Program-made: the position numbers and the translations under genes
Shown: piece by piece, positions 41,430 through 51,984 of the stretch
Layout: each line of letters opens with the position of its first letter
Position numbering within the stretch: position 1 is the stretch's first letter
Origin: Ascarosepion bandense
Lineage: Eukaryota; Mollusca; Cephalopoda; Sepiida; Sepiidae
NCBI GenBank assembly: GCA_037127315.1
Contig: JBBBDQ010000330.1
Location: 6,021,501 to 6,085,500, forward strand
DNA: 64,000 nt
Reading direction: 5' to 3'
Notes under the pieces: generated by a model
Told to the model about the DNA's origin: nothing
Seen by the model: only the letters and a program-made list of their open reading frames with translations
The model's database searches: none

Positions 41430-41535
41430 AATCTTCACCGAGGGGGAAGAGATGGATTAATCCCATTCCCAAAGGTATTTGCGCGTAAGCGAATGCGACG
41501 AATTCAATTGGAATTCGAACTCGGCTCTCTTGAAT
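41430..41535 (-). mobile_element. SINE-A head-side fragment
   Basis: GGTATTTGCGCGTAAGCGAA and GGAATTCGAACTCGGCTC (box B on -) are present; tail and most of the body are absent. Confidence 0.78.
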
Positions 41536-42727
41536 CCATATCTACCTGTCTAGAAATTCTCTTATGACGGAAAATGTTTCTCGCGACAGGAATCTAACCT
41601 GCATTTTCTTTCTATTCTGAGAAACCGCCTTCAAGACAGATAAGCTTGCGCGATTGTATAAATTTATGTATATATGTGTTTTTCGGACGAATGAATATTC
41701 TCTCGCATATACGTCCAGTCGTGACGCGTGTGAGTGCCTAGACACACATGCAAGAATGAGAAAAATATACCTATGGTAACTTTTTTTCTAAAAAGATCAA
41801 CCAGTCAAGTGACAATATCAGGATACAAGCGGTTGAAATGACTTTGGCTTATGTGAAATCTACTACGACTCTCCATTTTGTACAATTCTCAGTCATCTTA
41901 CCCATTTCGTATATTATTAAATATATGTATTAACATCAACATCTATTTCGGAATATGTGTGTTCATAGACGACAAGGATAAAGAAAAGACGCAACTATTA
42001 TATTCTGCTGCGACTATCTTCTTTTCACAAGTGAGTTGCCCTTTAATGGAAGGGAGAATATGTAGCTAAAACATATCGGAAGAAAGGGAGATAATTTTAG
42101 AACTGATAAGGACAGATTAAAGACGGGATGGGGAAAAGAGTAAGGAAGGGGGGTCAGCTGTTATGACCGTTTTTTGGATGTATAAAAGAATTGAGAAGTG
42201 AAGACTGATGAATAATAAACAAAGAGCTTCTGTATGTTTTTTACTTTTTTTTATCAATCTGACTTATTTATTATTTTAAAGTTTTTAAATCCTCTACATA
42301 CATTTCTATCTTACACACGCACACGACAGTTTTGAAGAAATTCAACAAATGAAAAACAGTTTCAGTGAAACTAGAATTGATTACGTGTTTCACCTTTCTT
42401 GGCTTCATTAGATCCAAAAACAAAACAAAAAATATATGTGCGTGTATTTGTGTGGATGCTTAATAAATAAGTTCTTTCGTCAAACAGACACCGAAAAGAA
42501 AAAACTGAAAATGGATGGCTTTAAAACAAAGAAAAAATGCCGTTAATATTTATTCTGTATCTTTTCTTTATAATTCTTAGTTCATATAAAAATTTATTAA
42601 GATATTTCTGGATTGAACCTAAGGTCTTTTCAGAATGGCCCGGAAGCAAGAGATTCATATCGCATTTTCTGAAATTTAGGGAAAATTCTTATCCAAACTT
42701 CAGAATGCGTTGAAAAAATATATATCA
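41536..42727. other. No recognisable feature
   Basis: AT-rich sequence, short unrecognised frames only. Confidence 0.4.
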
Positions 42728-42770
42728 CTGCTATTTACACATCGTTCTTCAGCAACGAATTGAACCCTTT
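42728..42770 (+). mobile_element. SINE-B head scrap
   Basis: CTATTTACACATCGTTCTTC followed by AGCAACGAATTG matches, inverted, 8310-8345 at the head side of the SINE-B copy at 8213-8350. Confidence 0.55.
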
Positions 42771-42834
42771 TGGTTACTGGCGTTTGTTTACATTGTGTAT
42801 ATAAAACCCTAAAATCTGCCGTCCTTCAGCGTGT

Positions 42835-42962
42835 GCCGATATCTTAGAGGTAAACTCTCCGATTGATATTAAATCGGTCGGGTTTCAATCTTCGCTGGAA
42901 GAAATCAGATGTCTAGCCGTACTGATGAGCTGTGACACAGCCTAACCGGACTGTCTGCGGAT

Positions 42963-43011
<49 letters not shown>

Positions 43012-43012
43012 G
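42835..43012 (+). mobile_element. SINE-B copy ending in (TA)n
   Basis: GCCGATATCTTAGAGGTAAA (box-A region), CGGGTTTCAATCTTCGCTGG (box B), CTGTGACACAGCC and CTGTCTGCGGATGACTATA, then a long TA tract. Best + strand example. Confidence 0.82.
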
Positions 43013-43395
43013 TGCGTGTGTTTAATAGTAATATATAACATTTGTCACTTGTCTTATTGATGTTACGATCCTTTTTGTAATCTTTTCAGCTCATTCGTCG
43101 GCAGTTTCGGCAACTGATTTTTTTCATCTTCCATATTTTTATACAAGGTTAAAAAATAATTTGTGCTATTTATTAGTATTAAGTTGATTTTCTTTCTCTT
43201 TTGTGTGTGTGTGTGTGTCGAATGTCGGAGTTATTTCTTTGTTCGTTATTTTCCTGGTAGCATCTAATATTTTCCTTTTTCTACTTTGTTTCTTTCAGCT
43301 CTATATAAATAATGCACACAGTGCTTGATGTGAAATAACAGAGCAAAAATTCATACTACTAATAAATATATATTCGTTTCTCACTGTTATAAAAT
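43013..43395. other. No recognisable feature
   Basis: AT-rich with a short GT tract near 43205. Confidence 0.4.
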
Positions 43396-43430
43396 ATGGA
43401 AAGATGTGGAGAGCCATGATCGCTCACACT
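43396..43430 (+). mobile_element. LINE 3' terminal scrap ('WFYRRML' family)
   Basis: GGAAAGATGTGGAGAGCCAT followed by GATCGCTCACACT matches the family's final bases. Confidence 0.55.
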
Positions 43431-43479
43431 GAGTATTAAGTCAGGAAAAAGGTTAAGCACGGCAAGCAGATTAACAATT

Positions 43480-43565
43480 AGCGCCAAGTGAGTGCGACAG
43501 ATTCGGGCGAAATTTGAACCTGGCTCGAAGATTCCACTTTCCATCCTGATAACTGTTATGCTACT
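43480..43565 (-). mobile_element. SINE head-like fragment, diverged
   Basis: GCGCCAAGTGAGTGCGACAG, AAATTTGAACCTGGCTCG and GATAACTGTTATGCTAC correspond on - to a tRNA-like head, body and box B like 33490-33600. Confidence 0.45.
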
Positions 43566-43804
43566 AGTATATCATATTTTCGTGTACTTATTTAAACTTG
43601 GGACACAAGCAGTAGAAGCACTCCTTAGAATATGTTTAATGTTTTGGGAAGTTAGTGGCAGTGCTGCTCAAAAGTGGTTTTCAGTTGGAAACGAGACGCT
43701 TGAAGATACCTTTGTGTTTATTTAAAATAACCCTCTTGCCTTCTGTCGGAAAAAGGGTTATTTTAAAGGTAACGGTTGACGTTAGTTGTTAATGGGTACT
43801 GTGA
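43566..43804. other. Short interval with a perfect 14-bp hairpin (43721-43767)
   Basis: TTTAAAATAACCCT at 43721-43734 is inverted at 43754-43767 with a 19-nt spacer. Purpose unknown; may be an element end. Confidence 0.4.
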
Positions 43805-44105
43805 CAAATTTAAGCGGATTACTAGATTGATTGTTAGGTCTCATTATTTTACGCAGGTTCTTTTCTAATAGTTTCTTCTCTTTCACGTCTTGCCAACGGA
43901 ACTCTTTCATTTTCCTATCAATAGTTTCCTGTCAACTACAATCTTTAAAAATCTAAATGCAACGTCAGTTGTCATATTTCATTTCCTTCAATCCTGTTCT
44001 TTTTATTGTTCTTTCTTCTCAGTAGAATTTTCTCAGTTTCCTTCACGCTCAAGAACCGCTTTGCATCGTAATGGCTTCACTGCCTTGCTTAGCGTAAAAT
44101 GATAA
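43805..44105 (+). mobile_element. LINE 3' end, degenerate (jockey/CR1-like)
   Basis: Weak SFLANSFF-like and CRQLQSLKI-like codons, then TCGTAATGGCTTCACTGCCT, TGCTTAGCGTAAAATGATAA and an A run at the family's terminal position. Confidence 0.65.
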
Positions 44106-44435
44106 AAAAATTCTCTTAATGGTTAAATTCTCTGAAGCTTTGAGAAGCATGTCGCATAATTTTGAAACGAATAGTTCGTTACACGCTAATCTAATACTCT
44201 TTAAAAAAAAAAAAATGGGTAACGTCTCAACTAAAGTTTACAGCTTACACCTACCCCGCTTACAGTCGAAAATTACGAAAACGTGATATTCTGGATAAAT
44301 ACCTGGTATGACCAATTTTAACTTGAAATTTTGCTTGTGCTCAGGTCTACATGCATTTATTCATTTAATATGTGATAGTTTTTTTTCTATATTCTACAAA
44401 CTTTCAAGAATTGTTTCCTAAGTGTAGGTTTTAGT
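44106..44435. other. No recognisable feature
   Basis: AT-rich; one A run near 44200. Confidence 0.35.
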
Positions 44436-44942
44436 GCCAAGGACGCATTCCAGAAGCTGAGCAGGGTATTAAAAGACAGGAAAATTTCGCTAGAAACAAA
44501 GAGAGTACTGTATTGCTATGTGATAGCTGTTCTTCAATATGGCAGTGACTGCCTGACAATATCATCAAAGATGAAGGAAAAACCTGAAGCAACTGAAATG
44601 TGGTTCTACAGAAGGATGCTGCAAATATGGATCGAACATGTGAGCAATGATGAGGTTTTAGAAAGGATGGAAACGAAAAGGAAACTAATAATGAGCATCA
44701 GGAAGAGACAGCTGAAGTTCTTGAGACATGTAATGAGGAAGGAAGGCTTAGAGAATCTGATACTCACAGGTCAGATAGAAAAAGAGACGGGGGAAAGCAG
44801 CGGATAACATTTGAAGGGCCTGAGCAGGTGAATGGCAGAGCGGGGCTTAGGTGGGGTAACAGGAGAAAGTGTGCTATGTCGCCAGGGATAGGGAGACGTG
44901 GAAAGCCATGATCGCCTACGCCCTAAAGAGAGATGGCACTTG
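44436..44942 (+). mobile_element. LINE C-terminal fragment ('WFYRRML' family), longer copy
   Basis: Starts earlier than most copies: AKDAFQKLSRVLKDRKISLE (44436 on), TKRVLYCYVIAVLQYGSDCL, TISSKMKEKPEATEMWFYRR, MLQIWIEHVSNDEVLERMET, and on to LTGQIEKETGESSG before a frame change; ends in AMIAYALKRDGT codons. One residue pair is lost in the usual 'RI-W' stretch. A dead 5'-truncated copy. Confidence 0.88.
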
Positions 44943-46679
44943 GAGAAGTAGAAGACATTTTATCGTTCAAATATCCTTTTTCTGACGAGAAAGAATTTGT
45001 TTTTTTTCTTTTGAAGTTATCAATTAATCGGTACCTTAAAAATACTGAAAATGTGCATTTTCCTTCCGCTTTTGATTGTTTAAGATGTCGATTTTGGAGC
45101 CCCCCCCTCTCTCTTTCTTCCTTTTTAATTTACTTAGTAAATTAAATAAACTGTACTTGTCATTTATAGTAGTAAAGCGCATTGCAGGAGCACTCAACGA
45201 GGATTGAACACATTACAGTAGTCATGAAATTGATAAATATTGCTCCTTGACGAAGCACCGCCTTTTTGGTGTTTTTTATACTTAAGTTAACATAATACAA
45301 GTTTCGAGAGCCACTCAAAGAAATGAATCGTTAATGATGAGTGAGATGTTTGATATGAACGAAAAAGGAGGTGGCAGGAAGTGAAGATTATCAGGATAAA
45401 AAGGATAGGTAACTGTCGACCTTTTGACTTTAAGAGGTTAAGTTTGCAGTGTCCAGGGCAACATGAACACAGAGATTTGTTCCGTAAAAAAGCAGTTCTT
45501 ATAAAAAAAAAAAAATACTGTGTGAGTGGAAACTTCTTACATTTAAAATATGGAGGAAATGAAGGTTGTTCGACTCGGTGGAAGTAACACGTGAAGGTCT
45601 GAACATGTGAAACTATAAGGATGGAGCTCATTTTAACATTTGCCGTGGAAATAGTTGTAGTAATGACGTGGCTTCTATGAGAAAGTGGCTACCGAGTAGA
45701 GTGCATTTATTATGTTACAATATCATTAATAAATATGATACCGTGTGTGGACAGTTAATACATGGTAGAAAAGGTTTTACATGAAGTACTGTTGACATAC
45801 ATTAATGTGTACGAAGTAGTTACAATAAACAAATGTTCAAATACTCATCAACAAGCTATATAATAATTATCAATGTGTATTTTTTTGTTTCTTGCCTCGT
45901 CTGTAGTGGGAAGGAATGTAAGTCAACTTAAGTTAGTAAATTTATGATTCATTACTTTCACTGGTCGTTTTAATAATCTATACAAATAAAATATTTATTT
46001 GAATTTAGACAGAAATTACTTTCCCAGCAAAATGAACTGTTCAATCAGTTCCTTTACTCGTACGTTTCTTAGATTGCAGTCTTACTTGTTCAAACCTTTT
46101 ATGTGATGCACTCGGATACGTGTGTCTATGAAGTGATCCTTTTGATTCAACTTGGTTGAATGTGTTTTGTCGTCGCCATCTTTGACGCATTGTTGCTAAT
46201 CTTTTTTTGTTCCTAGAGATATTTCCATTTCACTGTTATATTAAACAACTTTTTTTTAACATGAAAAGATATTGAGCACAAAGTGATTTATATAATAACA
46301 GGAGTAATCAATGAATCATAGATGCCACTGAACGTCTAAAAAATATAAAGAGAACGGATTAAATAAATGGTTCACTGGCCTCTATTTTAATTTTATTTTG
46401 AATCTCAATACGTTGTTTTAAGACTTCTGTTTAATTGCATCTTACCATTAAAACTTTCTAACAATTGCCGCTATTTTTAACGACAGGGATGAACTAGTAA
46501 GATATTAAAAGTGGCCAGCGTTGACAAAAAAACCAAAGTAACTGTTATTAAAAATAATATTTCACTTTTGTTTAAACAAAGAGCTACAGTTTTTATTTAT
46601 TTCATTTTAACAAATAACATTCTTAACATGAAAAGAGCCCGAAAAGCTTTTGTCTTGCAATTACAGATTATTATTATTC
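44943..46679. other. Longest stretch without a recognised element
   Basis: About 1.7 kb of AT-rich sequence with unrecognised frames of 68-114 codons on both strands (for example 45287-45631, -). GTCGCCATCTTT at 46172-46183 is a YY1-like motif on -. No match to other copies in the window was seen. Confidence 0.4.
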
Positions 46680-47138
46680 TTTGTGCCGTGTACTTTCAGG
46701 ACGTAGGTGATTATGGACCTCTACTAACCTCTATCCCTTGTCGCTCTTAACACTTCTTTCTCTTGTTATATCTTCCATAACTTTGCCATCCACTTGCTCA
46801 AGCCCATCAAGTATGTCTCGTGTTGCTTTCTCCTGTCTCTCTTTTACTCTATCCGTCCCATGAGTATTAGATTCTCCAAGCATTCCTTCCTCGTTATGTG
46901 TCTCAGGAACTTCAACTGTCTCTTCCTGATGTTAAGTATAAGTTTCCTTTTTCGTTTGCATCCTCTCTAAAACCTAGTCGTTGCTCACCTGTTCGGTCCA
47001 GGGTATCCTGAGCACCCTTCTGTAGAACAACATTTCTGTCGCTTCGAGCCTCTCTTACATCTTTCAGGAGATTGTCAAATATTCGCTGCCATATAGGAGG
47101 ACAGATATCACAGAACAATCCAGTACTCTTTTCTTTGA
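46680..47138 (-). mobile_element. LINE C-terminal fragment ('WFYRRML' family)
   Basis: Reverse of the family: on + GTGCCGTGTACTTTCAGGAC (3' end), ATTAGATTCTCCAAGCATTC (reverse of ENLIL codons), TCCAGGGTATCCTGAGCACC (reverse of the RMLRIPW region) and GCTTCGAGCC further right. Stops in all frames. Confidence 0.83.
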
Positions 47139-47433
47139 GGTTTCAACAGTAAAGGCACGGTGTGTACCGGAACAAGCCATAATAGTCACTGATGGTATCT
47201 GAAAAAAAAACCAAACAAACAAAAAACAACAACAACAGTATGGCGTGAGCTAGATGAAGACATCATTGCCACTTGCCTAAGTCCACTCGCCCCACATAGG
47301 TAACAGTTTAAAATGTAGGAGGTAGTTCTGCTGTACCTCGTGGAAAAAAAAAAAAAAAAAACCGAACGTAAGAAAATAGTGCAGCGTTCACGCAGCTAAA
47401 ATTTATTTTTATTTGATTATATTGAATAGAATT

Positions 47434-47549
47434 AAGGCTGTATCAGGTTGAAACGTTGGTTGTTATCCTATGACTGAAGTTAATCAACATTTACCCTGGT
47501 CAGTATTCAGATGGGTGACCAGTAGGAAATAGATGTTGTAAGCTAGGCG
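47434..47549 (+). pseudogene. 5S rRNA-derived sequence (pseudogene or 5S-headed SINE)
   Basis: In order it matches the metazoan 5S rRNA: TATCAGGTTGAAA (usual TACCACGTTGAAA), CTGAAGTTAATCAAC (usual CCGAAGTTAAGCAAC), GGTCAGTATTCAGATGGGTG (usual GGTTAGTACTTGGATGGGAG), ACC, and GGAAAT...TGTTGTAAGCT at the end. Length (about 116 nt) is that of 5S RNA. The many substitutions and lack of a T-run terminator point to a pseudogene or to the head of a 5S-derived SINE rather than a working gene. Confidence 0.8.
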
Positions 47550-47657
47550 ACAGACCTAGTAAGCAGTTAATAGATACAATATTGCTACTCATACTTACAG
47601 AAGACTTCAATATTTGGAGGCACTTCTGGACTCTAATCAAGACCTGTCTGGAGTTGG

Positions 47658-47970
47658 GTAAGTCAGTTAGTTAAGTGCCATACGTGAAACACGCTTGGGC
47701 GATCATGTCTCGAAAGAGGCATGACTGACTGGGCAGAAGATTATCCCGCAGTAGGTTGCCATTGCTTTCTGCGGTAGATTGGTTGCCAGCCAAGGCTATA
47801 GAACCCAATCTGTCCTGTTATTTAACCCATAACTGGAAGGAAGAGACGGATTAATACCTTTCCCATGGGTATTTGCGCATAAGTGAATGCAATGAATTCA
47901 ACTGGAATTTGAACACGGCTCCCCGATTTCTCGTTCCAAGCCGATATCCATTGCACCACAATGCACATCC
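47658..47970 (-). mobile_element. SINE-A copy, full length (about 313 bp)
   Basis: On -, the head starts at 47970 with TGGTGCAATGGATATCGG, then GAGAAATCGGGGAGCCGTGT, box B TTCAAATTCC, the body, the hairpin and tail TAACTAACTGACT at 47658. It is the most complete copy in the window. Confidence 0.93.
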
Positions 47971-48431
47971 TGGAATATTTCTTCTTCTTTAACTTTAATC
48001 GAGCGCATGCGTATCAGATGCTCATCAATATCATTATCTCTTATATTGAGGTCAGTACTTAGATTTATAACCTCAACTATTTCCCCTTCTATGTTTTTTT
48101 TAATCTTCCTCGCATTAATCATTAAGTTATTTTAACTGTAAGATTTTCTTTTAACGTAATTTGATCTCCAAACCAGCAAAAGTAAATTTCAGTTTTGCGA
48201 TGAAGCGTAGTTAGGATTATTCTATAAACGAATGAACTCGTACCGATACCACCGCAAATTCGGTGGTCGTGTCCGTGCCGTTAAAAATGACGGCAAAATA
48301 TTTATATCGATATGCCGTCTAAGGCGGCGGCAATATATATATATATATTGATGCACCTATTATTGAGTATCTTATATAGGCACACAAAAAAAGAAAAAAT
48401 ACCCCCCGAGCGTGACATGGGGGATATAAAA
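47971..48431. other. Unrecognised interval; CpG-rich patch 48240-48345
   Basis: The patch has ACCACCGCAAATTCGGTGGT and GACGGCAAAATATTTATATCG-type inverted elements and several CpGs in an otherwise CpG-poor area, followed by a TA tract. Element type not recognised. Confidence 0.4.
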
Positions 48432-48789
48432 ATATAATACACAACGGTCTGTAACCTAGTGAGCCAACAAACCTACCAAGGTTCCACCTAAACCAACCTT
48501 CCCTGAAGATCCGTTTAGGTGAAACCTTGGTAGGTTTGTTGGCTCATTAGGTTAATTTACTTATTCTGCTCTGCTTACGTATTACGTATTTTTGTTATTG
48601 ATTACTCGTCTCGGGTTTTTTCTTTGGGCTACATACTGGCTCGGTCCAAATTGCTTTGGCTGATGTTCATGTGCTTAGCTCTTTCTTTTTTTTTAAAACC
48701 ATTTTTTCCTTCCGCGTATATACGCGGAGGGTTTTTCGAAACGAGTATAGTGATAAGTTTGCATTTATATATATAATACACAACGGTCT
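48432..48789. repeat. Segment bounded by 19-bp direct repeats
   Basis: ATATAATACACAACGGTCT occurs at 48432-48450 and again at 48771-48789. The interior holds a long hairpin (48453-48553) and the perfect palindrome CCGCGTATATACGCGG (48712-48727). Confidence 0.7.
48453..48553. ncRNA. Hairpin with 41-nt arms, 39/41 paired, 19-nt loop
   Basis: Arms 48453-48493 and 48513-48553 share AGCCAACAAACCTACCAAGG, differing at two positions, both transitions; each strand keeps one of them as G-U. It could be a small RNA precursor or the product of an inverted duplication. No homologue could be checked. Confidence 0.6.
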
Positions 48790-48825
48790 CTATTATAAGC
48801 GAGAGGATTATTCAAAATTCTGTCT

Positions 48826-48900
48826 GCGTAGCCTAGTGGTTAGCGTTTCGAACACGAAACTAATCTAAGACGATAACACATGTTGACCCAAGCCTCGTGG
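48826..48900 (+). mobile_element. tRNA-like head, possible SINE
   Basis: GCGTAGCCTAGTGGTTAGCG is a good tRNA box A context, followed by GTTTCGAACACGAAAC instead of a clean box B. No second copy found here. Confidence 0.45.
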
Positions 48901-48949
48901 CTTACCGAATATATGAGCATACTGGCCTTATTCAAACTGATCATGCCAG

Positions 48950-49490
48950 ACATGAGGGCTCTCTCTTCGAGAAACTGTAACTAAAGTCTGCTCAGCATAG
49001 TCGCAGTATAAACCACAGATTTACTCAGTGGGTGTTGAACAAACACAAATATGCCTGAACAGGAGTATGAACCAGAGATTAACTAGCCAACATAGCAGGC
49101 ATTTACACTCGGAAACGAAGGGGTAACAACTCAGATCCGAAATTCCATCCTTACCTTAGATTTCAGTTGGTGCATTCCAAGGGCGTACTTTGCCAGGGTT
49201 TAAAATCACAACTTTTTAACAATATTTTTGCATGACGAACCGGTAACCCAATACTAAACAGAAAACCAGGGATAAACCTCTGCTTTGTTCAAAATACCAG
49301 GGTGGGGGCACCGGACGATAGGCAAACTTACATATTCTTTTTGATGAAAAAAAAAAACAAAACAATAGTAAATAAAGTTTCAAAGTTTAGGCGGATACAT
49401 TAGAAGTAAAGAGTTGAAATTGAAAGAAATCTGAAACCCAATGCTAAACAAAGGAAAGTTTCCACCTCTTCGTTAGTGTCAACTTCAGTG
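48950..49490. repeat. Tandem-like repeat H, copies set 1
   Basis: Blocks such as AACCCAATACTAAACAGAAA, CAGGGATAAACCTCTGCTTT, CCGGACGATAGGCAAACTTA and GGCGGATACATTAGAAGTAA recur here and at 54300-54890 with period about 150-180 bp. Confidence 0.6.
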
Positions 49491-49626
49491 TGTAAAATAG
49501 CCCCATAAACTCACTATGCTAGGTAATACAACCGTGGTTTCTGTAGCAAGTACGTTTTACGGAGAGGGATTGCTATCGTCATGTCCAGCCGATTTTTAAT
49601 TCAAACTAATCCTTCCCCTAGAATAG

Positions 49627-49797
49627 TTTCCATCCGTAGATAAAGAGCCCAATCTGTCCTACTGCTTGACGCATAACTAAGGAGAGAAAAGTTGAATTAA
49701 TATTTCCCCCTCCCCTCAAGAAAAACGAACTTGCCTCGAATTTGAACTCGGTATGTCAATTTTGTTTTTCGCGCCGATAACCACTACGCTACAAATC
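49627..49797 (-). mobile_element. SINE-A copy, old and diverged, tail missing
   Basis: GAGCCCAATCTGTCCTACTG, TTGAATTAATATTTCC, GAATTTGAACTCGG (box B on -) and CGATAACCACTACGC (head) are recognisable. Confidence 0.7.
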
Positions 49798-50464
49798 CCA
49801 AACACAAATTTTGAAACTGATATAATTCTTTTATGTAAAATTCTTACAAGTTGGATTTTGTACATTTTCTCCTGAGAAAGACCTGCAACTCATGTTGCTT
49901 ATTATGCAAAAACCGTTTTTTAATCAATGCACAATTTAATATATATATATATATATATAACAACAATATTTGAGTAAACTGGGTAATTTCCGAATAATAA
50001 ATAAGTTCTTTGTACAACGGTGTTTGCGTATGAATATCAAGATTTGTTGAGCATGCGCACTAGCAAAGATTACTTTGACATTAATAGAAAATAGAGATGG
50101 GCTTGTACCAGCGCTGACAACGACCATTGTTTTAAAGAATAAACAAAATCGAGATGAAAAAAAAAGTAGATAAGTGAAACACTGCCAATTGAAAATGATA
50201 TTTTCTCGACGAGGGTCTTCTTGTGTGGCAACTTGTACAAGGTTCACAAACCATCGAATCTTGTGTGCTCCAATGAATGACTGACAAACGCTCTCTTGTT
50301 CTTTGAAAGCCATTTCTTGAGTTCTATATTTTTTAGTTTTACAGGAATATATTTTATATATTTGCACTTACTTATGTAAGTAGCAATGCATTAAAAATGA
50401 AGAAGGATGTGCACTTATGTTTTGCAGATTATGTAATAGCAATTGGCAAGGTAAATCAAGGATC
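49798..50464. other. No recognisable gene; 143-codon frame on -
   Basis: The frame 50367-49936 (-) starts MQIYKIYSCKTKKYRTQEMA and ends in a TA microsatellite; it matches no family known to me and has no supporting context. A frame of this length is compatible with chance. Confidence 0.3.
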
Positions 50465-51210
50465 TATAGTGGATTATCCATTCTTTTCCAGTTTATAGTT
50501 GGGGGCCCTTCTTTTGAAGGGTAGTTGTATATTGTTGCAGATTAACGGAATTTGGCTTCGTTGTAGATAGCCCACTATAAGTCATAAAATGATTATAAAT
50601 CAAGAAAAGCAAATTGAGTTGAAAAATAACATTTTATATATACACATATCAATTAAGGTTTTTACAATTAAAGTAATACTTGAAGTATAGGTCCAACGGA
50701 CGTTAAAATGTTCATGGCAATAAAATGCTGAAAAGAGAATGCTTAGGTATGTGAGAGCGTTGTAAGTAAGGAATGTCTTTGATGTATCCGCTTCTTCGGT
50801 CAGTAAGTAGTTTTGAGACAGCGAAAGATAAGATGTGAGGGAAGGGAGGCTAACATAGTAAGCCGCTTGACGTAGGTCAAGGGGGGATACTGATTAAACT
50901 TCTCTCAGTCCGTGTGGGTCTGTCCGTCTGGCGATGCTTTCTGTATCGGCTTTTTATTTCGACTTTTTGGATCGCAGGTGATCATTTGGGAATTCATATC
51001 CGTATTTGATTCTGGGCTTCCCATTGGCCGATAAATAAAATTCGCGTAGGCTCGCGAACTGGAATTTAATATTTAATTCTTATTTTTCAACCGGAACATC
51101 TGCGCGAACACAGGATGCGCACCGACGAGTTTTGGTCATTTCTTTTTGGTTGTTAGAGTGCAAACATCCGGTCCCTCGCTTTTGCTCGGTCGGTATCACC
51201 ACAGATCTAC
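50465..51210 (+). repeat. Dispersed repeat G, copy 2
   Basis: Aligns with 16580-17348 along its length, including the final GTATCACCACAG. It lacks the GT/TA expansion and so may be closer to the ancestral length of about 720 bp. Confidence 0.8.
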
Positions 51211-51349
51211 TTGATCTAATAGGAAAACTCGATCTACTTGGAAAGGATGTTAGTATATTTCACACTCTATCCTGCATACGTAAAAAAATTCTTTGAGTGT
51301 TTGCAATATTTACATTGTTCGAACTGTTGTTCTCATCTTTGCCATGTTC

Positions 51350-51595
51350 ACGGCGTTTTGGCCGTTATGCAATCTGACCTTCTTCAGGTAATTGGAGTTT
51401 GAACCAAACCCTTTATTTCATTCACTGGGGTAGATTGTTATTGTTCCACGAGTCATGTCGCTTCCAGATGTCTCAGTTATCTTTATTTAACTCAACTCTC
51501 TCAGTTTTGTTCACCACTGCTATAGCAAGGTATTGAACTCACAAATCAAATGGGTCAAGTCACTGGATCTTTTTTATCTACTAGGCCATGTTTTA
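51350..51595 (-). mobile_element. SINE-C copy
   Basis: On -, head CATGGCCTAGTAGATAAAAA (box A) and GTGAGTTCAATACC (box B), body TGGAACAATAACAATC, and tail with CCTGAAGAAGGTC. Same layout as 14085-14312 and 61505-61772. Confidence 0.82.
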
Positions 51596-51631
51596 TGGAG
51601 GACAACAGTCCGAGCAATGTAAATAATTACA

Positions 51632-51979
51632 ATGGCCCATCTCAGAAATATAGAAAAAAATAAATTGAGGACTACTGTGGTGGAGACTTACCTCGCCGAA
51701 GCAAGAGAAGGCGGTTTGTCTGCACGTGCGTTCGTAGACGTAATGGAACCGCGAGGCGAGCTCATGCAAGGCAGTGTTTGGAATGACACGGCGCATGCGT
51801 CATTGGTGAAAGTGAGGCTTTTCAGAAGCGAGAAAATACGGTTTCTCGCTCGAGACCAAAAACACATAAAAATATCCAACTTCTGTTTCCTAGACAGTTT
51901 TGTGCTGGCTATTCGTGAAGGCTACACCGGTGTTCGGGAGACAGTTTTGCTTACGGTGCGCAGGAAACGGAGTCCCTAG
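51632..51979. other. CpG-rich open region; possible exon on - with good splice donor
   Basis: On +, 115 codons are open (MAHLRNIEKNKLRTTVVETY...). On -, frames 51879-51688 and 51796-51593 are open up to or through a GAG|GTAAGT splice-donor match at 51692/51691. A GCATGCGC NRF1-like motif lies near 51790. CpG density is higher than around it. No protein family recognised on either strand, so function is unknown. Confidence 0.35.
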
Positions 51980-51984
51980 TAAAG

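Noticed and set aside
47434..47549. Working 5S rRNA gene
   Set aside because: Too many substitutions in conserved positions and no terminator; kept as a pseudogene or SINE head.
49936..50367. 143-codon - strand frame as a gene
   Set aside because: No recognisable domain, low-complexity end in a TA tract, and no splice or promoter support beyond chance.
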